Origin: Methanosarcina siciliae T4/M
Lineage (GTDB): Archaea > Halobacteriota > Methanosarcinia > Methanosarcinales > Methanosarcinaceae
Length of the DNA: 64,000 bases
Direction: 5' to 3'
Assembly: GCF_000970085.1 (NCBI RefSeq)
Contig: NZ_CP009506.1
Span: 4,278,001-4,342,000, forward strand
The position numbers and the translations under genes were made by a program. Below are positions 25,975-35,658 of the stretch, in pieces. The number at the start of each line of letters is the position of its first letter. Positions within the stretch are counted from its first letter, which is position 1. A model generated the notes under the pieces. It did not search any database, had not been told where the DNA came from, and worked only from the letters and a program-made list of their open reading frames with translations.

Positions 25975-26400
25975 TTGGGCAACAATGATGGAAAACTGGT
26001 TATTCTCCTTATGCTCCTGACAATCGCTTTGTTTTTCTATATCTCTCTTCCTTTCATGTTTAGGGGACCTGCAGCACCTCTTTTCGTAATACACAACCAT
26101 GATATTAAGGGTCATGAAGTGGCAGTTGAAGTATTCGATCAGCAGAACAAATCAATAATAAACGAAACATACAGTCTTGAATCCGAAGGCGATTTTTCAC
26201 AGGCTCGTCCTTCAAGCCTTCGGTTCCACCGGGAAAAAAGAGAGTATACGTTTAAGGTAACTATGGATAAACAGATTACAAGTACGGTTAAGATGGAAAT
26301 TCCTAATAATTATTCCCTGGTTGATATTTGGTTATACAGTAAGGACTATGAGTCAGGAGAAATTGTCCCTATTTTCATGGAAATTGCAGAAACGGTATGA
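25975..26400 (+). CDS. Membrane-anchored small extracytoplasmic protein
   Basis: 141 aa from a TTG with GGAGGCGGG 7 bases ahead. One N-terminal membrane helix (VILLMLLTIALFFYISLPF), then a beta-rich outer domain including LFVIHNHDIKGHEVAVEVFD and KSIINETYSLESEG. Function unknown. A clear paralogue, split by an insertion sequence, lies at 56695-59033 (HTLIIRNQDNTSHELTVKLF). The pair shows a lineage family of surface proteins. Its own terminator follows. Confidence 0.75.
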   Translation: MGNNDGKLVILLMLLTIALFFYISLPFMFRGPAAPLFVIHNHDIKGHEVAVEVFDQQNKSIINETYSLESEGDFSQARPSSLRFHREKREYTFKVTMDKQITSTVKMEIPNNYSLVDIWLYSKDYESGEIVPIFMEIAETV

Positions 26401-26403
26401 GAA

Positions 26404-26455
26404 GAAACAGGTTTAACCTATTGTTTTAACCTGCTGTTTCCTTCCCTAAATTTTT
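26404..26455 (+). terminator. Terminator-like hairpin
   Basis: GAAACAGGTTTAA (26404-26416) pairs imperfectly with TTAACCTGCTGTTTC (26426-26440), followed by a short T-run (tttttg) at about 26451. Confidence 0.6.
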
Positions 26456-26508
26456 GTTTCAAATTGTGTCAAATGTATGCATATTGTTTGGTACGCTAAG
26501 TGAAAAAT

Positions 26509-27159
26509 TTAAATGAGCCAGCTGAGGTGGTTCTGATAGGCCATCCAGAGTCCTACAAGGATAAGCACTATCCCGGCTCCTTTTTTGAAAGCTGCGTCGT
26601 ATCTTGAGATGAGCTTTATTTTCGAAGTGGAGAGGTGAGCCGAGTATGCAAGCAGGAGCATGGGTACCGCAAACCCTGCGGAATAGATGAAAAGGGTCAG
26701 TGCACCGCTAGCAGTACTTCCTTCCAGGGCTACCATCGTCAGGATTGAGGCAAGGATAGGTCCCACGCAGGGAATCCAGAGCACTCCGAGGGAAAGTCCC
26801 AACAGAAGCCCTGAGATCGGGCCTTTCTCGTTCATTCCTGCAAGCAGGGGGAGCCTTGCAAAGGCGTTAAACAGGCTTATCTCAAAGAGCATTGCAAGCC
26901 CCATCGTGATGATCAGAAGTTCTGCCAGGATTTTTAGCTGTCCCAGGTGTGCCTGGAAAGCTGCTCCGAAGGCAGAGGTCACAACTCCCATGAGGGTGAA
27001 AGAAATAGATACTCCGAGCACTATAGCAAGGGGCCTTAACTTTCCTTTTCCTGTTGAACTTGCGAGAACTGCAGGAAGAAGGGGAAGGATGCATGGGGAC
27101 AGGACGCTGAGGACTCCTGCACCAAACGCAACCACGGGTGAAATGGCTTCATAAGACAT
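26509..27159 (-). CDS. ccdA: CcdA/DsbD-type transmembrane thiol transporter
   Basis: 216 aa, six hydrophobic helices. Two conserved cysteines stand in VLSPCILPLLPAVL and LWIPCVGPILASIL, the redox pair of CcdA proteins that carry reducing equivalents from cytoplasmic thioredoxin to the outside. It lies 157 bases after a thioredoxin lipoprotein gene on the same strand, a natural partner. Targets may be extracytoplasmic thiol proteins or haem attachment to c-type cytochromes, which Methanosarcina makes. Confidence 0.9.
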   Translation of the reverse strand: MSYEAISPVVAFGAGVLSVLSPCILPLLPAVLASSTGKGKLRPLAIVLGVSISFTLMGVVTSAFGAAFQAHLGQLKILAELLIITMGLAMLFEISLFNAFARLPLLAGMNEKGPISGLLLGLSLGVLWIPCVGPILASILTMVALEGSTASGALTLFIYSAGFAVPMLLLAYSAHLSTSKIKLISRYDAAFKKGAGIVLILVGLWMAYQNHLSWLI

Positions 27160-27315
27160 GGTTTGGTTCGCTGTTTTTCAGTTTGGTTTATGGTACCGTT
27201 TTTTAATCGGAAAATTGTTTTCCGTCTAAATTGGTCGAAACCCTGAGTTTTCCTACTGACACAGGCTTTGAAGTTCAGTTCTACTGGAAAGCCGCTTTTT
27301 TATTTTTTATTTTTA

Positions 27316-27801
27316 TTATTTGTTCTCATAGTAAAGAACGGCTCTGTCAAGAAGTTCTTCATACACCTGTTTTTCCCTGAATCCCAGAACTCTTGCCTGG
27401 AATCTGTCCGTTGTGATGTTTCCGTCTTCTTGCATGTAAACGTATTCTCCGTTTTCAAGGCCCACGACAACAAAAGAATCAGGAATATAGGATATTCCGA
27501 AATACGCTCCGATTTCGGGACTCTGGTCTATATCTGCAGACATGACCGTGACTTCTCCGGTATATTCCGCTGCCAGGTCGCTCAGGATGGGTTTCATCTG
27601 CTGGCATGGTCCGCACCACTCAGCTCCTATTTTTATAAGGACAGGGCCTTCCTGGACGGATGTGTTTATCTGTTCCAGAGCGGTCATATTTTCCACAACG
27701 CTTATTTCCTGGGCACTGGTGGCATTTCCCGAATCATCAGTACAGCCTGCCGTAAAGATTACGGATGCGAGCAGGACTAATAGTATAGTTAACTTATTCA
27801 T
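27316..27801 (-). CDS. Thioredoxin-fold lipoprotein
   Basis: 161 aa. A signal peptide ends in a lipobox-like VIFTAGC at about residues 14-20, so the protein is probably lipid-anchored outside. The thioredoxin active site is GAEWCGPCQQMKP, followed by DIDQSPEIGAYFGI. It probably receives electrons from CcdA (next gene) and reduces disulfides on the cell surface. Confidence 0.9.
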   Translation of the reverse strand: MNKLTILLVLLASVIFTAGCTDDSGNATSAQEISVVENMTALEQINTSVQEGPVLIKIGAEWCGPCQQMKPILSDLAAEYTGEVTVMSADIDQSPEIGAYFGISYIPDSFVVVGLENGEYVYMQEDGNITTDRFQARVLGFREKQVYEELLDRAVLYYENK

Positions 27802-28043
27802 GTTCTCAACATTGCTTGTTCATTTTGTAGTTCTTTAAGCTTTCTGTATTAGTAATTCTCTCTTATTTCAAATAATTTTGTTTTTCCTGCGCCAGAAGGT
27901 CAGTAATCCTGCAGTTCAGCGGATGGGTAATTAGGGAATTTCATCCGGCCCCCAGAAATCCTCTCTGGACAGTGTTGCGGTGACTGATGAATTCCACGGA
28001 GTAAGGCCGAAAATGTGTAAAAAATGGAGTGTGAAAACAGGAT

Positions 28044-28985
28044 TCATCTCGTTAACTTCTTACACAGAATGTAGTGGTCTTTCCCTGTTTGTAGCATTTC
28101 AGGTTTTTCAGCTCTGCATTCCGGGTCCGCATAAGGGCATTCTGTATAAAATACACAGCCTTCAAAACTAGAGGTAATGTCAGTTTTTGCCTCAAAATCA
28201 GGCTTTTGAGTCTCTTTTTCCTCCAAATCCCTACCTGGCTCGGATAAGAGCTGCCGGGTATAAGGGTGTTGAGGCCGGGAGAAAACTTCCTCTACGGCTC
28301 CGATCTCCAGGATCTTCCCTGCATACATTACAGCTGCCCGGTCGCACATATGCCTTACAACTTCGAGGTCGTGAGAAATAAAAAGCATACTCAGGGAAAG
28401 CTCCTTTTTGAGGTTCTTTATCAGATGCAGGATCTGTGCCTGTACTGATACGTCCAGGGAAGCCGTAATCTCATCCGCAATCAGGAAATGAGGTTTCAGG
28501 GACAGTGCTCTTGCTATGGAAACCCTCTGGTTTTGCCCCCCGCTCAACTGGTGAGGATATCGGTTTGCATGTTCCGGGGAAAGCCCTACCGATTTCAGAA
28601 GGAGGGGAACTTCGGCATAAGCTGCTTTCTTTTTAACTCCCTGAAGCCTGAGGGGCTCTGAAATGCTTGATTTTATCTTCATTTTCGGGTCAAGGGATGA
28701 ATAGGGGTCCTGGAAGATCATCTGCATCCGGGGCTGTACTTTCAAAAACTCTTTTCTGGGAAGTCCTGTCAACTCTTTACCGTCAAAAAATATGGTCCCG
28801 GAGCCCGGCTGCTCAAAACGAAGGATGCACTTCCCAACAGTGCTTTTTCCACACCCGCTTTCCCCCACAAACCCGAGAGTTTCCCCTTTCCGGACTTCAA
28901 ATGAAACATCATCTACTGCCTTTATAGCCTCTTTTTTGAAAATCCCCGATGAAAAATATTTTTTCAGCCCCCGGACTTCAAGCAT
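28044..28985 (-). CDS. dppF: Dipeptide/oligopeptide/nickel ABC transporter ATPase (DppF type)
   Basis: 313 aa. Walker A GESGCGKST (about residue 40), signature LSGGQNQRVSIARAL, Walker B LIADEITASLD, and the C-terminal oligopeptide ABC extension with cysteines (GCVFYTECPYADPECRAEKP) that is known in this subfamily and may bind an Fe-S cluster. It pairs with DppD, whose stop it overlaps by 8 bases. Substrate, peptide or nickel, cannot be told from the ATPase. Confidence 0.9.
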   Translation of the reverse strand: MLEVRGLKKYFSSGIFKKEAIKAVDDVSFEVRKGETLGFVGESGCGKSTVGKCILRFEQPGSGTIFFDGKELTGLPRKEFLKVQPRMQMIFQDPYSSLDPKMKIKSSISEPLRLQGVKKKAAYAEVPLLLKSVGLSPEHANRYPHQLSGGQNQRVSIARALSLKPHFLIADEITASLDVSVQAQILHLIKNLKKELSLSMLFISHDLEVVRHMCDRAAVMYAGKILEIGAVEEVFSRPQHPYTRQLLSEPGRDLEEKETQKPDFEAKTDITSSFEGCVFYTECPYADPECRAEKPEMLQTGKDHYILCKKLTR

Positions 28986-29961
28986 ACTTAAAACACCTCA
29001 CCTGGCGTTTTCCCATTACGTGAAATAGTTCCGGGTGCTTATTTTTGCAAATCTCCATTGCATACCTGCACCGGGGGAAAAACCTGCACCCCTCCGGGAG
29101 AGCAGTCAAGGAAGGGCTTGATCCCGGAATCGGCTGCATTCCCCTGGAAGGAAGCGAATTCAAAAGCCCTTCTGAAAAAGGGTGCATCGGAGCCTTGAAA
29201 AACTCTTTGCAGTCTGCAATTTCTACAATTTCTCCTGCGTACATCACAGCAAGAGTCTCAAAGAGTTTTTCTGCAAGCTCCAGATCATGTGTAACTATAA
29301 ACATTGACGCATTTCGGCTGATATCCTGCAAAAGGGATATGATTCTCCGCTTTATCCTGAGGTCCAGCCCGCTACTGGGTTCGTCCGCAATGATAAGGGA
29401 GGGGGCGGCTGCAATTCCCATGGCAATCATCACCCTTTGCCTCAGGCCCCCGCTCAGTTCGTGGGGGTACTGCCTGATGCGAAGAGCGGGGTCCCGGATG
29501 CTGACTCTATCCAGGAGAAGAATTAAATTTGTGTTTACCTCAGCTTTCGAAAAGCCTTCGCCTCTGATCAGGGCTTCCGAAAGCTGGTCCCCTATTGTAA
29601 ATACAGGGTCAAGGGAAGTTGCCGGGTTTTGAAAAATTGCACCTATTTCCTTTCCGCGAATTTTCCTGATCTTCCGGGAAGACATCGAAAAAAGGTTTTC
29701 CCCTTTAAAAATGATCTCTCCTGAAAATGACGCATCTCCGGCCAGAAGCCCGAGAATAGCCAGGCAAAGCACCGTTTTTCCTGAGCCGGACTCTCCTATT
29801 ATTCCAAAGCATTCCTTCTCCCTGACTATAAGGTCAATACTGTCAACTGCTTTCACAGGGCCTGTATCGTCAGGAAAATGAACTTTCAAATTCCGGATCT
29901 CAAGCAGGGGTGGAGAACCATTCCTGGATCCGGGATCAGGGGTAATAGGAATTCGCGTCAT
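28978..29961 (-). CDS. dppD: Dipeptide/oligopeptide/nickel ABC transporter ATPase (DppD type)
   Basis: 327 aa. Walker A GESGSGKTV, signature LSGGLRQRVMIAMGIA, Walker B LIIADEPSSGLD, and the terminal extension with cysteines (GCRFFPRCRYAMEICKNKHP). It powers uptake with DppF. Its ATG overlaps the dppC stop by 4 bases. Confidence 0.9.
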   Translation of the reverse strand: MTRIPITPDPGSRNGSPPLLEIRNLKVHFPDDTGPVKAVDSIDLIVREKECFGIIGESGSGKTVLCLAILGLLAGDASFSGEIIFKGENLFSMSSRKIRKIRGKEIGAIFQNPATSLDPVFTIGDQLSEALIRGEGFSKAEVNTNLILLLDRVSIRDPALRIRQYPHELSGGLRQRVMIAMGIAAAPSLIIADEPSSGLDLRIKRRIISLLQDISRNASMFIVTHDLELAEKLFETLAVMYAGEIVEIADCKEFFKAPMHPFSEGLLNSLPSRGMQPIPGSSPSLTALPEGCRFFPRCRYAMEICKNKHPELFHVMGKRQVRCFKYA

Positions 29962-30788
29962 AATGAGTCCTTCTTCTGCTTTGATTTCGGATCAAACAAG
30001 TCCCTGAGCCCATCTCCCAGGAAATTAAACCCGAGGACGGTCAGCATTATCGAAATCCCTGGAAAGATCATAAGATATGGGGCGGTGCTGAAAAAATACC
30101 TCCCTTCATTAAGCATGGATCCCCATTCCGGAAGGGTTTGCACTCCAAACCCGAGAAAACTTAGGCCTGCAGATGCGAGGATCACATATCCCATCCCAAG
30201 GGTTCCCATAACAAGGAGAGGGGATGAGGCATGAGGAAGAACATGACGAACGATAACGTACAGATCGCTTCCCCCAAACCCTTTGGCTGCCGTTACGAAT
30301 TCCCGGCTTTTAACCGTAAGTACCGACGCTCTTACCACTCTTGCATAGCCTGTCCACTCTATCAGGACAAGGGCCAGTACCATGTTGGCAAGTCCTCCCC
30401 CGAAAAGTCCCACGATCGCCAGGGCTAGAAACATGCTCGGAAAAGCCAGAACTCCGTCTACAAATCGCATAAGGACTTCATCTGCAAGCCCGCCTATGTA
30501 GCCGGCAGTGGTGCCGATGACTATCCCTGCAAAAAGAGACAGCGTCACGACTGAAATCCCTATCAGGAGGGATATGCGGCTCGCAAACAGTACCCTGCTC
30601 AGCACGCACCTCCCCAGATGGTCGGTACCGAAGGGATACTCGGAATTTGGAGGAGTCAGCCTCAGGTCCAGGTTTATTGCTTCCGGGTCATGAGGGGCAA
30701 GCCAGGCTGCAAAAAGAGCTATAAAGGTGAGGAAGCTGAGGATTATGATCCCGGCAAGTAAGCTCCTGTTTTTAATTCCGCATTTCAT
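29958..30788 (-). CDS. dppC: ABC transporter permease (DppC type)
   Basis: 276 aa from ATG 30788. Hydrophobic N-terminal helix (SLLAGIIILSFLTFIALFAA), the LAPHDP-like stretch and the EAA loop region (EFVTAAKGFGGSDLYVIVRH) are typical of DppC/NikC. I prefer ATG 30788, which overlaps the dppB stop, to an upstream start inside dppB. Forms the membrane channel with DppB. Confidence 0.9.
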   Translation of the reverse strand: MKCGIKNRSLLAGIIILSFLTFIALFAAWLAPHDPEAINLDLRLTPPNSEYPFGTDHLGRCVLSRVLFASRISLLIGISVVTLSLFAGIVIGTTAGYIGGLADEVLMRFVDGVLAFPSMFLALAIVGLFGGGLANMVLALVLIEWTGYARVVRASVLTVKSREFVTAAKGFGGSDLYVIVRHVLPHASSPLLVMGTLGMGYVILASAGLSFLGFGVQTLPEWGSMLNEGRYFFSTAPYLMIFPGISIMLTVLGFNFLGDGLRDLFDPKSKQKKDSL

Positions 30789-31719
30789 CTCGAATCCTCG
30801 GGTCAAGATAGCTGTAAGAAAGGTCAACAAGCAGGTTTATTGTTACAAAAAGAACGGCTACAAAGAGAAGGGTACCCTGGATCATGGGGTAGTCCCTGTT
30901 GTAAATTGAATTAACAATAAGATTTCCGAGCCCCGGCCAGGCAAATACGGTCTCAACCACTGCAGAACCGTTTAGCAGGTAGCCGAAATTCAGACCTGCC
31001 ATGGTTATTACGGGAATCATGGCGTTTTTAAGGGCATGCTTTCCAATTACAACCTTTTCCGAAAGCCCTTTTGCCCTGGCTGCATAGATGTAGTCTTCCT
31101 GGAGCACTTCAAGGAAGCTGGCTCTCGTCAGGCGCATTGTAATTGCTGCGGAACTTGTCCCGAGAGTCAGCATCGGCAGGATAAGATATAAAAAGTCTCC
31201 GTTTTCTCCGAACCCCCCCGCAGGAAGAATTCGCAGGAAAACGGCAAAAACCAGTATCATAAGATAACCTTGCCAAAAATTTGGCATGGAAACCCCAAGG
31301 AGGGCAAAAAGCCTGCTAAGATCATCAATCCAGGTATCCCGCTTCAAAGCTGCAAGGATGCCTGCCGGAATCGAGATCGCAAGCGAGACCAGGAAACTTG
31401 CAATTGCAAGCTTGAAAGTTGCGGAAAAGGCCTGCAGGATTGCCTCTGAGACCGGGCGTTCGCTCATATATGAATAGCCAAGTTCACCATGCAACACATT
31501 TCCAAGCCAGTTGAGGTACTGCACGTACAGGGGCTTATCAAAACCTTCTTTAATCCTGAATTCTTCCACCGCGACAGGGTCAGCCCCTCCAGAGGAGCTT
31601 GTCAGGATGATTTCTGCAGGGTCTCCGGGAGTTATATAGATTAATGAAAAGCTGACAATAGAAATGAAAAGAAGTACAGGCGCCATAAACACTATCTTTC
31701 TTAATATGTGTGTTAGCAT
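30772..31719 (-). CDS. dppB: ABC transporter permease (DppB type)
   Basis: 315 aa from ATG 31719 (MLTHILRKIVFMAPVLLF). Six helices; SLIYITPGDPAEI near the N-terminus and the EAA loop DYIYAARAKGLSEKVVIGKH mark the DppB/NikB family. An alternative start lies eight codons upstream. The binding-protein gene dppA is on the same strand 2 kb upstream, with two degraded genes between, so the ancestral operon seems to have been split. Confidence 0.9.
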   Translation of the reverse strand: MLTHILRKIVFMAPVLLFISIVSFSLIYITPGDPAEIILTSSSGGADPVAVEEFRIKEGFDKPLYVQYLNWLGNVLHGELGYSYMSERPVSEAILQAFSATFKLAIASFLVSLAISIPAGILAALKRDTWIDDLSRLFALLGVSMPNFWQGYLMILVFAVFLRILPAGGFGENGDFLYLILPMLTLGTSSAAITMRLTRASFLEVLQEDYIYAARAKGLSEKVVIGKHALKNAMIPVITMAGLNFGYLLNGSAVVETVFAWPGLGNLIVNSIYNRDYPMIQGTLLFVAVLFVTINLLVDLSYSYLDPRIRDEMRN

Positions 31720-32005
31720 TTTTACACACGCCATTTTTAGCATTAATTTGTCTTTTTTTAGAATTTTTTGTTATTATCTTGTTTAATTTTTCACTCGATT
31801 CTTCATATATAGTATTTTCTATTTGTTTCAGCAGGTCTGGATTCATGATATTTCTAAAAATGGTAATAACTAATTGTAAAAATGGTTATAAGGCCTGGAA
31901 ATCTCTTTTCAGGGTATAATTTTATAAAAAATTTTATTCATACTGATGAAAAACTCAATATGCTGAATACTTTCCACTGTAGTATATACCGGTTTCCAGA
32001 ATTCA

Positions 32006-32691
32006 GTGAATAGTGGACAAAAAAGAGGAGATGGTAAATTGACAGATGATAGTAAATTGATAGGTGATGGTGAATTAACAAATGACGATATTACCTCCGA
32101 AGTTGTACATTATCTTGATGAAAACGGGGCTTCCGTAGCAGGAGTTGCAGGTTTTGATTCTCTGGATTCGAATCCTTATCCGGACCTGCAGAAGGCGGTA
32201 GTTTACGGGGTTGCACTGGACCCTGAATTTCTCAGGGAGCTCATCGATTGGCCCGATTCTGGGTATTCTGCCGAATGCACACGAGCCAACGGGAAACTGA
32301 GGGAACTGGGCACAAAGCTTGTAAGCTATCTGGAAGAGAGGGGATTTGAGGCAGTTTCCCTTGGTCCGACCACGGAAAATTTAGATAGGGAAAAATTAGC
32401 CGTGGATTTTCCCCACAAAACTGCGGCCACAAGGGTGGGCCTGGGCTGGATAGGCAAATGTGATCTCCTGGTTACAGAGACGTTTGGGTCGGCTCTTCGC
32501 TTAAATACGGTCTTTACCAATGCGCCTCTCATATCAGGTACACCTGTAGAACGCTCCTTCTGCGGGGAATATACAAAAAATTTCAAAAAAGTAGCGTGAA
32601 AAACTCTATATGTGGGATCTGTATTGCTACCTGTCCCCGGACTCTGAAATACCTGAAAAAGATGTCTTCTGTGGAGAAAGCTATTGATTGA
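32006..32691 (+). pseudogene. QueG-like double 4Fe-4S cluster protein, broken
   Basis: The plus frame from GTG 32006 reads like the N-terminal and central parts of epoxyqueuosine-reductase-related iron-sulfur proteins (AVVYGVALDPEFL, HKTAATRVGLGWIGKCDLLV, LRLNTVFTNAPL). After VERSFCGEYTKNFKK the frame ends at 32599. The second cluster motif appears shortly afterwards in another frame (CGICIATCPRTLKYLKK, ending at 32691), while the first cluster motif and the DNA between are missing. An internal deletion and frameshift have therefore inactivated it. Confidence 0.7.
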
Positions 32692-32844
32692 TTGTTTCTT
32701 GTATAACGCCTGAATTATAGGTCTGCATTGAAGTCTTCGTCAGATCCGGGAGAAGCCTGGCGATCTACAAAAAACAGTGGCGAAGCTTAAACTCAAAAAA
32801 TGTAGAAAACATGAAGGTTTATTCATTCGCCTTTTGTCCCGTAA

Positions 32845-33576
32845 TCAGGAAGATGGGGTATCCCTGAGAAATCCTTGAATGAATGAACGCTTGTTTTTCT
32901 TGAATTCCTGCGCTTCCTGAAGGGGATTTACAGCAGTGTTTTCAAAACCCATTTTGGAAAAGACAATTGAGACATTCTCCGGGCTTATGTCCTCATAGAA
33001 AGGGAGGGCTTTTCGGATCGGCCCGTAAAATTCATTGAAAAATGATCTGGAGGGATTTTTGTTCATGTCGGGGTTCACCACGCCGGTAATCCAGCGCTTG
33101 ACCTTCTTGTCCGGGCGGGGGTTAAACCAGTTGCCGTCGATAGCAAAAACCCTGCCTCCAGGTTTGAGGACACGCATCCATTCCTGAACTGCTGTTTCCG
33201 GTTGAGGTAGGGTCCAGAGCAGGTATTTGTTTACGACCAGGTCAAAATAGCAGTCTTCAAACGGCAGTTTTTCCGCATCGCCATGAAATAAATCAACCTT
33301 GACACCCAGGGTCTTTGCGTTATTTCGTGCTTTTTCGAGCATGCCCGCGGAGATATCTATGGCTGTCACCTCATGTCCCATTTCCACAAAGAGAAGCGCA
33401 AGAAAACCAGGACCGGTTCCTACATCCAGCACCTTTAACCTTTGCCCGGGAGGTAAGAAATTTTCAAGCATTCGCCTCCAGATAATCCTCTCTTATGCAT
33501 CAAAGCCGTTCTCTCCATTTGTATATGTGGAAGACCTGAGGTTCCAGTAATCAGCGATAACTTTCTTGCAGTCCAT
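32845..33576 (-). pseudogene. Class I SAM methyltransferase with in-frame stop near the N-terminus
   Basis: The methyltransferase core is intact from ATG 33471: VLDVGTGPGFLALLF (motif I), VTAIDISAGML, GDAEKLPFEDCYFDLV and LKPGGRVFAID. In the same frame upstream, ATG 33576 starts KKVIADYWNLRSSTYTNGEN, which resembles the normal N-terminus of such enzymes, but codon 28 is TAA (33493-33495). The shorter chain from 33471 has a GGAGG close to its start and may still be made. The gene sits between dppA and dppB on the same strand; a role in making a metal-binding ligand for the transporter is possible but only a guess. Confidence 0.6.
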
Positions 33577-33721
33577 AATTTTACTCCCCAATAAAAAATT
33601 CTTAAGAGAAAAGCAGAAACTGCTTTTCAATTTTCATAAATTTGATTTTTTCCAGGTAAGCTATTAACCTGAAAAGCAGGGAAACCCTCTCAGCAGAAGT
33701 TCTCCCTGCAAAATTTTCGAA

Positions 33722-35359
33722 TCATTCTTCGATGTAGATGTCCTTCGTAATGAAGGAAATCTCATTCGGGTAAATCTCATATCCTTTTACCCGTTTGTTT
33801 ATTCCGTCAAGTTCCGTATAATAGAATACGAATATTTCCGGAGAGTCTTCAAGCACCTGGGCCTGGATCAGGTCATAGTATTCCTGTCTCTCCTCCTGGC
33901 TTGTGCTTTCCCTGGCTTCTTTGATCCATTCATCAACCTCGCTGTTAGAGTACCCTGTCCATCCGGCCTGTTCTCCGGAAGACTCGAAATGGTAGGAGAG
34001 GAAATAGTCAGGATCTCCGGCAGGGGCAACTCCCCAGGCATAAAGGGAAAGATCATAGTTCCCGTCGCTTGTATCCGCACTCAAAGCACCTGTTTCAAGG
34101 ACAATTACCTCGGTTTTGATCCCTATTTTCTCAAACTGGGAAGCTATAACTTCGGCTGTGGGTTTGAGTTCGGCTCTTTTTTCATAGGTGCGAATGGTAA
34201 GTTCGAAAGGCTCCCCTTCGTATTCAAGCCAGCCATCTCCGTCAGTATCGGTGATTCCTGTTTCCGAAAGCAGTTCTTTTGCTTTTTCGGAGGAATAATC
34301 GTAGCCTTCGAGCTTTTCATTGGATGACCAGGGCAGAGTTGACGGGAATACTCCTGTTGCAGGCACTCCTTCCCCTTCGAGAGCCGCGCTTACGACCTGG
34401 TCGCGGTTTATCGCATAATTCAGAGCCTGTCTTACCCTCAGGTCGTCAAGGGGCTCTTTGTTCGCGTTCACATACATAAAGCAGAGTCGCAGGGTTTCCT
34501 TACTGAGGACTTCAAGGTCAGGGTTCTCGTTGATGATTTCTGATTCTGTGGCCGGGATGCCCCGGACGAGGTCGCAGTCATCTGCCTGGAGTTTTAATGA
34601 CCTTGTAAGAGGATCGGAAACGTAGTCGATAGTCGCACTTTCAAGCTTAACATCTCCTCCCCAGTAGTCCTCGTTTCGTAAAACAGATAGTCTGAGGCCT
34701 TCTTTGTAATTTTTGAATTTAAAAGGTCCAGTCCCTACGGGTTTATGGGTAAGATCTTCTGCTTCCGGGCTTACTATTGAAAGCAGGGGGTCGGAAAGGC
34801 TTGCAATGGTCGGTGCATATGGTTCTTTTGTCCTGATGATGACAGTCGTATCATTTTTAGCTGATACCGATTCGATAAAATCATACTCTGTATGCCTGGT
34901 GTTATCAGGGTCAAGTACCCGGTTTATCGAAAATATCACTGCTTCGGCATTAAAAGGTGTCCCGTCATGGAACTTTACTCCTAACCTCAGGTTAATTTGC
35001 CAGGCAGTGTCATTGAGACTTTCATAACTTTCCGCAAGTTCAGGCACGAGGTTCATATCGGCATCATAGGCAAAAAGAGTCTCATATATCCCGGCTTCCC
35101 GGACGTACCAGCCTACCCATTTGTAACCTGGGTCGAGGGACTCATCCGGCCCGAATATCATAACGGCTCGAAGGTTTCCATCCTTTTCGGAGGATATGTT
35201 TTCTCCAGCATCTTCAGAATCATTAAGTAAAGACGCTTCACCAGTGTTGGAATCGGAATCTGCACATCCGGAAAAGAATACCGATGCAATTATAATGAAA
35301 ATCAATATGATAAAAATGTGATTATTTTTATTTTTATTCTTACTTGTCACTTTAACCAC
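33722..35359 (-). CDS. dppA: Extracellular solute-binding lipoprotein, dipeptide/nickel type
   Basis: 545 aa. A membrane segment with lipobox FFSGC at about residues 27-32, then the SBP family 5 fold: LDPGYKWVGWYVREAGIYET, VKFHDGTPFNAEAVIFSINR, HKPVGTGPFKFKNYKEGLRL and LRVRQALNYAINRDQV. It captures a peptide-like or metal-chelate substrate for the DppBCDF transporter. No histidine pair typical of a nickel-specific protein is obvious, so the ligand is open. Confidence 0.9.
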   Translation of the reverse strand: MVKVTSKNKNKNNHIFIILIFIIIASVFFSGCADSDSNTGEASLLNDSEDAGENISSEKDGNLRAVMIFGPDESLDPGYKWVGWYVREAGIYETLFAYDADMNLVPELAESYESLNDTAWQINLRLGVKFHDGTPFNAEAVIFSINRVLDPDNTRHTEYDFIESVSAKNDTTVIIRTKEPYAPTIASLSDPLLSIVSPEAEDLTHKPVGTGPFKFKNYKEGLRLSVLRNEDYWGGDVKLESATIDYVSDPLTRSLKLQADDCDLVRGIPATESEIINENPDLEVLSKETLRLCFMYVNANKEPLDDLRVRQALNYAINRDQVVSAALEGEGVPATGVFPSTLPWSSNEKLEGYDYSSEKAKELLSETGITDTDGDGWLEYEGEPFELTIRTYEKRAELKPTAEVIASQFEKIGIKTEVIVLETGALSADTSDGNYDLSLYAWGVAPAGDPDYFLSYHFESSGEQAGWTGYSNSEVDEWIKEARESTSQEERQEYYDLIQAQVLEDSPEIFVFYYTELDGINKRVKGYEIYPNEISFITKDIYIEE

Positions 35360-35658
35360 TAAAAGTATGTATTCGAGTGATATATATTAACATTCTTATT
35401 TGTGTCACTAAATCTTATTATATCCTTTTTATTTATTACTGAAAAGAGGGAAAGCTAAGTAAGGAGGATTTTGGAAATCCTGATGTAACATCAACTGATA
35501 GTTGTGTATATTGTAATGGAAGGCATATTTATGAAAAACATGAGTCACTGTAAAAATAAAAATAGAAAAAAAAGATGAGTCACTGTAAAAATAAAAATAG
35601 AAGAAAGAATGTAAATAAGTAAATATGAATTTTTTTAACTAATTGGCTTAAAATGGTC
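35360..35658. other. Gap with dppA promoter and downstream repeat
   Basis: AT-rich. The dppA side shows a TATA-like atatatatt at about 35381-35390 on the minus strand. A two-unit tandem repeat is listed separately. No gene seen. Confidence 0.35.
35541..35609. repeat. 35-bp tandem repeat, two units
   Basis: TGAGTCACTGTAAAAATAAA continued by aatagaaaaaaaaga occurs at 35541-35575 and, with two changes and a one-base deletion, at 35576-35609. Confidence 0.75.

Noticed and set aside
33493..33495. Recoding of the internal stop in the methyltransferase gene
   Set aside because: The codon is TAA, not the TAG used for pyrrolysine, and no recoding signal was seen; nonsense mutation or downstream start is simpler.
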